Origin: Pseudomonas sp. AFG_SD02_1510_Pfu_092
GTDB lineage: Bacteria; Pseudomonadota; Gammaproteobacteria; Pseudomonadales; Pseudomonadaceae
Assembly: GCF_003331055.1 (NCBI RefSeq)
Contig: NZ_PUQD01000021.1
Coordinates: 1-64,000 of the forward strand
DNA length: 64,000 nt
Reading direction: 5' to 3'
Position 1 is the first letter of the stretch, and each line of letters opens with the position of its first letter. The notes below the pieces were generated by a model that did not search any database, had not been told where the DNA came from, and saw only the letters and a program-made list of their open reading frames with translations. Both the position numbers and the translations under genes were made by a program. Shown here in pieces: positions 27,862 through 34,034 of this stretch.

Positions 27862-28263
27862 TTACCAGCCACCGCTATTGGCACGAGAGGCGGCTCGGAT
27901 ACGTTCACCCTGCTCACGAATGGCAGCGGCTCGGGCTTCCCGATCAGCTTTCGCTTGGGCGATCTCACGTGGCGTATGCTCACGGCACCGCTCAGCATGG
28001 GCATTGGCCTCTGCCTGCAAGCGAGCACGCTCCTGAGCCTTCTGGTACAGGTCTTGGCGGTACTCTCGGGCGACATCGGGAATCGCTTGGAGCGACAGAC
28101 CGGCCTCATCGAACGCCTTAACGATCTCGAATTGCTGGCCCTTCACGGTCCCGCACTGGGCGACCAGCATGGGCAGCATGATGTTCTCGACGTACTCACG
28201 GGTCTGGGTTTGGCCGTAGATGGTGACTTCGTTCTTCAGGACTTTGGTGATGGTGATTTTCAT
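27862..28263 (-). CDS. 133-aa hypothetical protein with charged helical tail
   Basis: No family recognised. Residues 1-55 look globular (opening MKITITKVLKNEVTIYGQTQ); from about 65 on, a long charged helix rich in Arg, Ala, Glu and Gln follows (YQKAQERARLQAEANAHAER). The ribosome site AGGAG is 8-9 nt before the ATG. It is the first gene after the promoter at 28521-28539 and precedes the capsid-like gene by 51 bp. By position it could be a scaffold-like or capsid-associated factor, but nothing in the sequence proves that. Confidence 0.6.
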   Translation of the reverse strand: MKITITKVLKNEVTIYGQTQTREYVENIMLPMLVAQCGTVKGQQFEIVKAFDEAGLSLQAIPDVAREYRQDLYQKAQERARLQAEANAHAERCREHTPREIAQAKADREARAAAIREQGERIRAASRANSGGW

Positions 28264-28516
28264 GGGATGGATCTCCTGTGGGGTGACCCATTCGTTCAGC
28301 CCTGGTGCCATAGACGCGCACGACAAGACGGCAAGGAGAGAGCCGCGTGGGCACCTTCCAAGGCTGACGGATGAGTTCTTGATTTGAGGTTGAGGGTGAT
28401 GCTGGTCGATCAGGACATGGCGAGCCTGAACGGCATCGGTATTGCGAAGGGTTCAACCGTGGCAACGGCTGAGCAGCAATGACAGGGAGAAATTATTTTG
28501 TTGCTGGCCTTCCTGT
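28264..28516 (-). other. Untranslated leader of the capsid-like transcript
   Basis: About 250 bp between the phage-type promoter and the 133-aa gene on the minus strand. No gene with a ribosome site is seen. It may hold regulatory or packaging signals, but I see no clear hairpin. Confidence 0.4.
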
Positions 28517-28539
28517 CTTGGCCATAGTGAGGGTTTTTA
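28517..28539 (-). promoter_or_regulatory. gh-1/T7-type phage RNA polymerase promoter (P2)
   Basis: On the minus strand the site reads TAAAAACCCTCACTATGGCC from 28539. This matches the promoter core of Pseudomonas phage gh-1 (TAAAAACCCTCACT then R TGGC) as I remember it, and shares AACCCTCACT with the phage T3 promoter. Initiation would be at GG (28523-28522). It points at the 133-aa and capsid-like genes. There is no matching RNA polymerase gene in the element. Confidence 0.78.
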
Positions 28540-28560
28540 ACGACAGCTTGACGGACGCCT

Positions 28561-28890
28561 TCAGGTTGTGAGTGAGATATCTTCGGAGCCACTCAATGGA
28601 ATCCTCAAGTGAGTCGAGGCGATAGCTTGAAGGCATAGCCCTTGTTCAAGTAGCTGGTTCAAACGGTCGAGCGTCTTGGCAGGGCACTTAGCGAGGACCC
28701 GTTGGGCTAAAGCATCCATGTTGAAAGTGACCTGTCCTTTCTTATAGGTTCTGAAGTTTGAACGGTGGTCGCCGAGGACTCGACGTAACTCGATGAGCTG
28801 TATTCGAGCAGGTCGAGGGAAGGTCATGGACAAGGTGGTCAATTGTTCAGTGGTGAGGCGTGAGTTAGCTGGACAGACAATGCTGGTCAT
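28561..28890 (-). CDS. 109-aa hypothetical protein of the element
   Basis: No family recognised. The product is mostly helical by eye, with a basic middle (RSNFRTYKKGQ) and a leucine-rich segment (LDRLNQLLEQGLCLQAIA). It has a strong ribosome site (AAAGGAGAAC, AGGAG 9 nt before the ATG). It lies downstream of the promoter at 29619-29641 and is followed by promoter P2. A short RNA- or DNA-binding factor is possible but unsupported. Confidence 0.6.
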   Translation of the reverse strand: MTSIVCPANSRLTTEQLTTLSMTFPRPARIQLIELRRVLGDHRSNFRTYKKGQVTFNMDALAQRVLAKCPAKTLDRLNQLLEQGLCLQAIASTHLRIPLSGSEDISLTT

Positions 28891-28946
28891 GTTGGAAGTT
28901 CTCCTTTACGGTGTTCTTTAAGATGCCCTTTCGATGAATGAAAGAT

Positions 28947-28973
28947 GAGGGGTGATTTTCATCACTACCCCTC
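28947..28973. other. Hairpin between the 175-aa and 109-aa genes
   Basis: GAGGGG-TGAT at 28947-28956 pairs with ATCA..CCCCTC at 28961-28973, with a 4-base loop and a 3-base bulge. It has no clean T run. In T7-group phages hairpins between genes are often RNase III processing sites; that reading is by analogy only. Confidence 0.4.
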
Positions 28974-29059
28974 TCCCTCTTGGGTCTACTCGATGAGCTG
29001 GTCGATTCCGTTGGCCGCTTGGGTCTCGTTGAGTTTTCTTTTAAGTATGCGGCATTTAT

Positions 29060-29587
29060 TCAGGCAGCCTCAGCACCCAGCGTTCTCAGGTCGTGGTGCA
29101 GCTTGGCGAGGACTACAGGACTTGGCGGTTCGCCTGGATCTTCCCACTCGTTGACACGGCTGGTTTTCAGGAAGCCATAGCGCATCTCATGGGCCAGCTC
29201 ATCGGGGCGACTCTTGAGCAGGTACGGCATTGCCAGTTCAATTGCCTTCACATACCGCTGCGCTTGTCGGAGACCCAGCCGGTACTGAGCCATAACGTTG
29301 GCCGCTGAGACGACTTCGAGTTCTGCAAGGATGGCAACAAGGCGCTTCACGGACAGCGGTTTGGACGAGCCACCCGAGCCGATTGGGCGGTCATGCCAGT
29401 CAAGCCTTGCGATGCCCTCAAGGATGTCCATTGCGAAGTGGGGATATTGACCGTAGTCAGTGGTCGGCCCAATGAAGCCATAGAACAAGTTATCGATGAT
29501 CTTGGTGGGTCGGCCTCTGCCGCGCTTGGGAGTGGAGAGTGCAGCGTGAGTGATTGCCTCGTGCTGGGCTGGGTCGTAACTGGTCAT
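29060..29587 (-). CDS. 175-aa HTH-like protein with AT-hook-like start
   Basis: A DNA-binding protein by appearance. Residues about 19-30 hold KRGRGRPTKI, an AT-hook-like run. The middle has a likely winged or helix-turn-helix segment (LVAILAELEVVSAANVMAQY then RLGLRQAQRYVKAIELAMPYL). Its ribosome site is near perfect (AAGGAGGATC upstream of the ATG). It is the first gene after promoter P1, whose start site lies about 38 nt before the ATG. It may act in replication or regulation of the element. Confidence 0.7.
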   Translation of the reverse strand: MTSYDPAQHEAITHAALSTPKRGRGRPTKIIDNLFYGFIGPTTDYGQYPHFAMDILEGIARLDWHDRPIGSGGSSKPLSVKRLVAILAELEVVSAANVMAQYRLGLRQAQRYVKAIELAMPYLLKSRPDELAHEMRYGFLKTSRVNEWEDPGEPPSPVVLAKLHHDLRTLGAEAA

Positions 29588-29618
29588 TAACGTGATCCTC
29601 CTTTGGCCGCTGCGGGAG

Positions 29619-29641
29619 TGCAGCCATAGTGAGGGTTTTAA
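29619..29641 (-). promoter_or_regulatory. gh-1/T7-type phage RNA polymerase promoter (P1)
   Basis: On the minus strand it reads TTAAAACCCTCACTATGGCT from 29641 down, then GCA. The core and the bases after it fit the gh-1 consensus as remembered (TGGC, then H S C M). Only one mismatch is seen in the A run. The transcript would start about 38 nt before the 175-aa gene. The same core is repeated at 28521-28539. Confidence 0.8.
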
Positions 29642-29644
29642 ACG

Positions 29645-30136
29645 TCAATCGACCCGGCCCCAGTAAACACGGGTGTTCACCACCGGGAGACCCAGAGCCT
29701 TAACGATCTCCTTCAGCTCCACCAGTTCACCACGGAGCGGCTTCAGCTCATCCATGATGCCCACGGCAATCGGGTCGGAGGACTCGGAGGCATCATAGCG
29801 ACCGGTCTTGCGGATGGTCGGAAGGACTTCCTCGGTGACCCACTTGCGGAATGGCTCAGTCTGGGGTGAGTGGCCACGCATGAGGATCTCGTAGACCTCG
29901 GACTCACTGAATACCACGGTGTTGACCTTCATGGTCCGGCCAGCGGGATCAAGCGGGTATTTGGTGGAGGAATTATCCACCAGACTCCCAAGGTGCCGAC
30001 CAAAGCCGTGGTGCTGGCGGGAGTTGCGGATGGTTGCCTTTGGGTCTTTGAACCCAGTAGCACGGGCCACCTGAGTCGCCACGAACAGCAGGTCATGCTC
30101 AGGGTGGCCCACGAGGACATCCAACTCGATGCCCAT
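29645..30136 (-). CDS. BRO-N domain protein
   Basis: A 163-aa protein with a BRO-N/anti-repressor domain over about residues 1-115 (LLFVATQVARATGFKDPKA, then VFSESEVYEILMRGHSPQ, then FRKWVTEEVLPTIRKTGRYD). The C-terminal helix (LKPLRGELVELKEIVKALGL) may be for oligomerisation. BRO-N proteins in temperate phages often inactivate repressors. It lies between the HEPN-like gene and promoter P1. Confidence 0.88.
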   Translation of the reverse strand: MGIELDVLVGHPEHDLLFVATQVARATGFKDPKATIRNSRQHHGFGRHLGSLVDNSSTKYPLDPAGRTMKVNTVVFSESEVYEILMRGHSPQTEPFRKWVTEEVLPTIRKTGRYDASESSDPIAVGIMDELKPLRGELVELKEIVKALGLPVVNTRVYWGRVD

Positions 30137-30147
30137 GAAATTACTCT

Positions 30148-30684
30148 TTAAGGGCGTCCAAGATCCCCTCCGGGTAAGCCTCTACAATGGGAACGAAGTT
30201 TGTCTATTTCCGTGATGACACAAGGAGTCTCTATGCTCCAAGCTTCAGGGCAAATCCAATCATAAAAAGCGAGAGCTAAGCTGTTGTCTGGGCCTGTAAT
30301 GGTTTTCAACAACTCTTCGCCTTTCTCCAGTGATATAGGTTGGTGCGTGTCCTTGTCGAAGATGTGGGCGGCGTATTTGTTTCTGAACTTGCATATGTTT
30401 CGATGCTCGATCTCTGCGGCTATTTTAAAAAATCCTTTGGTCTGCTCGCTTGAGAGTTTGTTGAGAAAGGAACCGTATTTTATTCTTATCTCGTGGAGTT
30501 TGAAAAGTGATAGTACTGTGCTGTGGTTGCAGACCCTTAGGCGTCCTGCTGTTTTAATTAGGTTTTGAGGGTCAACACTGTATGATTTTATGATTTCTCT
30601 ACCCATGCTTACCGCTGAGCTTAAATCCAGAATAAGATCGTTCAGTAACCACTTTATATAGTTGGCATCATTAGTTGCTTTCAT
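30148..30684 (-). CDS. HEPN-like 178-aa cargo protein
   Basis: An all-helical protein without an obvious second domain. The segment RNKYAAH at residues 101-107 has the form R-N-x4-H, the catalytic signature of HEPN ribonucleases and seen in AbiU2-like abortive-infection proteins. The gene is visibly AT-richer than the rest of the window and of the element, which suggests recent acquisition. Its start (30684, GGAG 7 nt upstream) overlaps the 3' end of the integrase gene by 14 bp. An anti-phage or toxin role is inferred, not shown. Confidence 0.6.
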   Translation of the reverse strand: MKATNDANYIKWLLNDLILDLSSAVSMGREIIKSYSVDPQNLIKTAGRLRVCNHSTVLSLFKLHEIRIKYGSFLNKLSSEQTKGFFKIAAEIEHRNICKFRNKYAAHIFDKDTHQPISLEKGEELLKTITGPDNSLALAFYDWICPEAWSIETPCVITEIDKLRSHCRGLPGGDLGRP

Positions 30685-32173
30685 GGATATCTCCATTCAG
30701 ATTAGGACTCTTTGGATTGAATGCCTTCACGAGCGCTTCATGGAGTGTCCCCACTGGAACCCTCTGAGATCCCGCGTAGAGGTCGTAAGTGATGTTCCCT
30801 GAGCTGTGCCCGGTGATGCTCTGAGCAATGACCTCAGGGGTCGCAGCGGCCTTCAGGAGACCCGACAGGGAATGCCTCAGCGAGTGGAATGACTGGTCAC
30901 TGCCTGCCTTCAATCCGAGCGGCTCACGTAGGGCCTCATTGAGCGGCTTGTTGAAGTAGTGAGCCTTCGCCTTGAACAGCTTGCCCGGTTCCGATGCGAC
31001 CCACTCAAGGAAGATCTTGAGGGAGAATCCATAGGCCCCATCGACCAGAGGCACCTGTCGAACCGAGAAGTCATTTTTCAGGGTCTTCCCTTGCTCATCT
31101 TTGTTGATGTCGATGACAGTGATGCCATTCACTTGCCTCACATCGTCTTGAGTCAATTGGTACAGCTCGCCAATTCGGGCACCTGTGAGGACTCCCAGAG
31201 ACAGCGCCCAGCGCTTCCAGTCAGTTGCAGGCAAGGCGTTGGCATGGTCCATGATGGTCGCTACCTCATCACGAGAGAAGGGCCTACGCTCACTGTCAGC
31301 CCCTTTCTCGATCTTCAGACCCTTGTCATAGGAACGCTCAAGGAAGCCATTGTTTACGGCCCAGTCCATGACAGTGGATAGCTGGGTCAGCAACTTGTTG
31401 ACTGTCAGGACCTTGCGACCATCCATGACACGCTCCTTGAGCGCCACCATGTCAGCCCGCGTATGAACCTTGATGTTGAGGTCTCCGAGAAGCCCCGAGA
31501 GCGTCCTACAGTTCGATTGGATGGCCTTTAGGGTTGAGCCTTCCACGTTGCCCTGGCGTTCCTTAATGAACAGTTCAGAGAGGCCCTCGAAGGTAATCGG
31601 GTCTGTCGAAGACACATTTACAGATAGGGACACGGAAGGGGCTACAGACGTGCTACAAGACAGCTCCCCAATTATCTCTGTGAGTTCCTGAGGGCGACCC
31701 TCAAGACGCTCCTGAGCAGCCCTGAGAACTCGCTGGCCTGTGCCAATGGCTCGCTGCTGGCTCCCAGTGAACCGACCAAGCGAGGCAGCCTCAGCGAGGT
31801 GGTTGCTCATCTGGTCATAGATTTCCATGTAGAGGCCCCGTGAGTCCTCGCTATGGCCCTGTAGGGCGTCCTCAGCGATCTCCTTGAGGCGCTCCTTGAG
31901 GTCCTCCCACGAAGCCTCAGGGCGGTCGAGGTGGAAGACAGCCAGTGTCTTGAGGATGTCCTTGGAGAACTGCATAGCGGTTGGCCTATCGGTAGAACGG
32001 AGAGAGATGGCGAGACTACGGGTGGAGCATCCCCGAGGGCGAACCCTCAGGTAATAGATTCCTGACCGTCTGTAATGCCAGACCGAAAGAGCCTGAGCTG
32101 GTCGTTGGTGACAAGGCTGGTTACAGGCTGGTGACAGTTGGCCCTGCTCGGGCATAGCTTCGATAGCGTTCAT
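30671..32173 (-). CDS. Tyrosine recombinase (integrase) of the element
   Basis: A 500-aa site-specific recombinase. The catalytic set is present: Arg333 (GARIGEL), His430 and Arg433 (HSLRH), His456 (TGHSS) and a Tyr in TYDLYAG, likely 466. The N terminus has the WHYRRSGIYYLRVRPRG pattern of many phage integrases. It is the gene nearest to the right attachment site. It lies 32 bp from the 41-bp repeat at 32205-32245, the usual arrangement for integrases. Confidence 0.95.
   Translation of the reverse strand: MNAIEAMPEQGQLSPACNQPCHQRPAQALSVWHYRRSGIYYLRVRPRGCSTRSLAISLRSTDRPTAMQFSKDILKTLAVFHLDRPEASWEDLKERLKEIAEDALQGHSEDSRGLYMEIYDQMSNHLAEAASLGRFTGSQQRAIGTGQRVLRAAQERLEGRPQELTEIIGELSCSTSVAPSVSLSVNVSSTDPITFEGLSELFIKERQGNVEGSTLKAIQSNCRTLSGLLGDLNIKVHTRADMVALKERVMDGRKVLTVNKLLTQLSTVMDWAVNNGFLERSYDKGLKIEKGADSERRPFSRDEVATIMDHANALPATDWKRWALSLGVLTGARIGELYQLTQDDVRQVNGITVIDINKDEQGKTLKNDFSVRQVPLVDGAYGFSLKIFLEWVASEPGKLFKAKAHYFNKPLNEALREPLGLKAGSDQSFHSLRHSLSGLLKAAATPEVIAQSITGHSSGNITYDLYAGSQRVPVGTLHEALVKAFNPKSPNLNGDIHESN
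32106..32136. repeat. TGGTGACA-type boxes at the right end, integrase arm-site candidates
   Basis: TGGTGACA at 32106-32113, TGGTTACA at 32118-32125 and TGGTGACA at 32129-32136, spaced 12 and 11 bp. They mirror the set at 25719-25750 and lie inside the 5' end of the integrase gene. Confidence 0.65.
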
Positions 32174-32202
32174 GGTGAGGTAAGCCCTTGATATTCATGG
32201 GT

Positions 32203-32697
32203 TTACCACCAGTACTTGCCAAACATTTCCGGGTTGGCCCAGAACCTGGCGTTCAGCCAGTCCGGCACCTGTTTGTAGTCGTGTAGATCATAGGTGAACA
32301 GGCTCAATACCTGTTGGTCACGGCGGAATTTCTCGCTGGCCGACAGCGCCAGGGCAAAGAAATCGGTGTCCTGCCAGCCACAGGCGGCCAGGTCGGCGAG
32401 CACCGCGACCCGGTTGGCATTGAGGTTGCGAATGCCACCGAGCAATTCCAGGCCGGTGCGTTTGGGCAGGTGCTCCAGGCAGTCCACCAGCACCGCCAGG
32501 TCAAAGCGCTGGGCGGCCAGTTCAGCCGGCAGCGGGCCAGGGGCTGCGCTGGCGATGGTGACCTGCGGATGCGCCTGGGCGAAGGCGTCCAACGCCGGAA
32601 AGCGCGTGCCCACCAGCAGCAGGCGTTGCGGGGTGAAGCGCTCGAGCAGGGCGGCCAGGGCCTGTTGTGGCGTGCGCTGGGAAAAACCTTCGGTCAT
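32203..32697 (-). CDS. Methyltransferase-like protein (DUF6231-like) with 3' end replaced by the element
   Basis: A 164-aa protein that resembles the core of a Rossmann-type methyltransferase (RLLLVGTRFPALDAF; FDLAVLVDCLEHLPKRTG). I am unsure of activity. Its last 13 residues read FWANPEMFGKYWW; the original ending, [13 protein letters not shown], is stranded at 25619-25659. The element therefore restores the reading frame with one Asn-to-Met change. The start at 32697 follows a GAGG ribosome site. Before insertion it ran directly into the ychJ-like gene. Confidence 0.85.
   Translation of the reverse strand: MTEGFSQRTPQQALAALLERFTPQRLLLVGTRFPALDAFAQAHPQVTIASAAPGPLPAELAAQRFDLAVLVDCLEHLPKRTGLELLGGIRNLNANRVAVLADLAACGWQDTDFFALALSASEKFRRDQQVLSLFTYDLHDYKQVPDWLNARFWANPEMFGKYWW
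32205..32245. mobile_element. attR-like repeat within the methyltransferase-like gene
   Basis: The right copy of the 41-bp imperfect repeat, 6,586 bp from the left copy, lying 32 bp beyond the integrase start. It encodes the 3' end of the gene at 32203-32697 on the minus strand. Confidence 0.88.
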
Positions 32698-32856
32698 TGG
32701 CAATCCTCGTTGAAGTCGTCCAAGACTAGCGGGCCGCGGCGTGCGGGCAAAGAGGCATGTGACAGTGTCGTGGCTTATTGCTGGCAGGGTGCGGATGCGC
32801 GGTCTTTACTCCCAGACATCGGCCTTATGCCGATTCCCCCTAGGAGAAGCAATGAA

Positions 32857-33549
32857 ATGAGCATAGTACGCACAGCGATACCCCTGGTACTGCTCACCAG
32901 TGTGTTGACTGGTTGTGCAGGTTTGCAAAAGACCGACTGGCCGAAATGTGCTGCCGTCGGGGGTGTAAGCGGCGCCGCCCTGGGCGCCATCGAGAGTTCC
33001 AGCTGGGCTGGCTGGGGCGCGTTGCTGGGCGGTGGCCTGGCGGCGGGCTATTGCTGGTCTCACGGCGATGGTGACGAGGATGGCGACGGCGTGCCGGACA
33101 GCCGTGACAAGTGCCCTGGCACCCCGCGCGGTGTGCAGGTGGATGCCAACGGTTGCCCGCCTGAGCCGGTCGCGGTGGTCGAGGAAGTGGTGGTGCAGAA
33201 GGAAGAGGTCATCGTCATCCGCGATGTGCACTTCGAATTCGATTCTGCGCGCCTGACCGCCAGCGACAAGGAACGCCTCAATACCATTGCCACGCGCCTG
33301 AAACAGGAAGCGCCGTCCGCCCGCCTGAGCGTCAGCGGCCATACCGACAGCGTTGGCTCCGACAGCTACAACCAGAAACTGTCCGAGCGCCGTGCCCACT
33401 CGGTGACCGATTACCTGGTCGACAACGGTGTGCCGCGCAGCAGCTTCGTGTCGGTGGTCGGTGCCGGTGAAACCCAGCCAGTGGCAGATAACGCCACGGC
33501 CGAAGGGCGTGCCATGAACCGCCGTACCGAGATCAAGATCCAGCGGTAG
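32857..33549 (+). CDS. OmpA-family lipoprotein with calcium-binding-type repeat
   Basis: A 230-aa outer-membrane lipoprotein: signal with lipobox LTGC (Cys20), a glycine-rich stretch (about 34-66) that may insert in the membrane, an Asp-rich segment GDEDGDGVPDSRDKCPGTP (72-90) of the thrombospondin type 3 kind, and a C-terminal OmpA domain that binds peptidoglycan (from VHFEFDSARL at about 124 to RRTEIKIQR). The start has TAGGAGAA upstream. It anchors the outer membrane to peptidoglycan by family. Confidence 0.9.
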   Translation: MSIVRTAIPLVLLTSVLTGCAGLQKTDWPKCAAVGGVSGAALGAIESSSWAGWGALLGGGLAAGYCWSHGDGDEDGDGVPDSRDKCPGTPRGVQVDANGCPPEPVAVVEEVVVQKEEVIVIRDVHFEFDSARLTASDKERLNTIATRLKQEAPSARLSVSGHTDSVGSDSYNQKLSERRAHSVTDYLVDNGVPRSSFVSVVGAGETQPVADNATAEGRAMNRRTEIKIQR

Positions 33550-33557
33550 CGCGGTGT

Positions 33558-33588
33558 GCGCCCGTGCCTTGAGCAGTGGCACGGGCGC
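33558..33588 (+). terminator. Strong hairpin after the OmpA lipoprotein gene
   Basis: GCGCCCGTGCC (33558-33568) pairs perfectly with GGCACGGGCGC (33578-33588). It follows the stop by 9 bp but lacks a T run, so it may stop or stabilise the message. Confidence 0.55.
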
Positions 33589-33758
33589 CGCCTTCATGGC
33601 ACTCGGTCGTTCCCGGCGTGCCGCACCCGCAGCCGACGGATGGCGCTGCAGCTGCAGCGGGCGACGCTGGCGCCTGCCTTGGCATTGCAGTTAATGTGGG
33701 GCGCACGGGCCGCTCGATCGGGCCGTCTCGACATAACAACAATCCATGGGGGCGGGCT

Positions 33759-34034
33759 ATGAAGTTCATCCTGGGCCTGGGCAAGGTCCTGACCATCGCT
33801 TTCTGGGGTGTGGTGTTGTTCAACCAATTGATGCCACAGCCGTTGCCTTTCAATCTGCTGATCAATGCCGCTGGCATCACCTTGCTGGGCCTGCACCTGC
33901 TCGAAGTGCTGTTTTTCAATGGCAGCCTGCGCGGGCGCAGCCACCGCTGGTTTGATCGCTTGCAGATCCTGTTGACGGGGATTTTCCACGTCATGTCCAT
34001 TCCCCGTGCGCAGGAGGCGCCACGAAATGCGTAA
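33759..34034 (+). CDS. DUF1145-type small membrane protein
   Basis: A 91-aa protein with two or three hydrophobic helices (GKVLTIAFWGVVLFNQLM; INAAGITLLGLHLLEVLFF). It resembles the DUF1145 inner-membrane family, whose function is unknown. The start at 33759 lies just after a GGCGGGC stretch. Its end overlaps the collagen-like gene by 8 bp, suggesting coupled translation. Confidence 0.75.
   Translation: MKFILGLGKVLTIAFWGVVLFNQLMPQPLPFNLLINAAGITLLGLHLLEVLFFNGSLRGRSHRWFDRLQILLTGIFHVMSIPRAQEAPRNA

Larger units (their letters stand above)
25619..32245. mobile_element. Integrated satellite-like element with T7-group phage promoters
   Basis: About 6.6 kb between two 41-bp repeats. All recognised genes are on the minus strand: integrase, HEPN-like cargo, BRO-N protein, HTH-like protein, two unknown proteins, a possible capsid protein, a KilA-N protein and a micropeptide. 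Two sites match the gh-1/T3-type phage promoter core. No terminase, portal, tail, lysis or RNA polymerase gene is seen, so it cannot be a complete phage. The size and content suit a phage satellite or a stripped prophage that depends on an infecting T7-like phage; that dependence is inference. Confidence 0.8.

Noticed and set aside
28410..28592. 60-codon minus-strand frame spanning promoter P2
   Set aside because: It reads through the phage-type promoter and overlaps the 109-aa gene; there is no ribosome site.
25619..32245. Complete temperate phage
   Set aside because: The segment is too small and has no terminase, portal, tail, lysis or polymerase gene.
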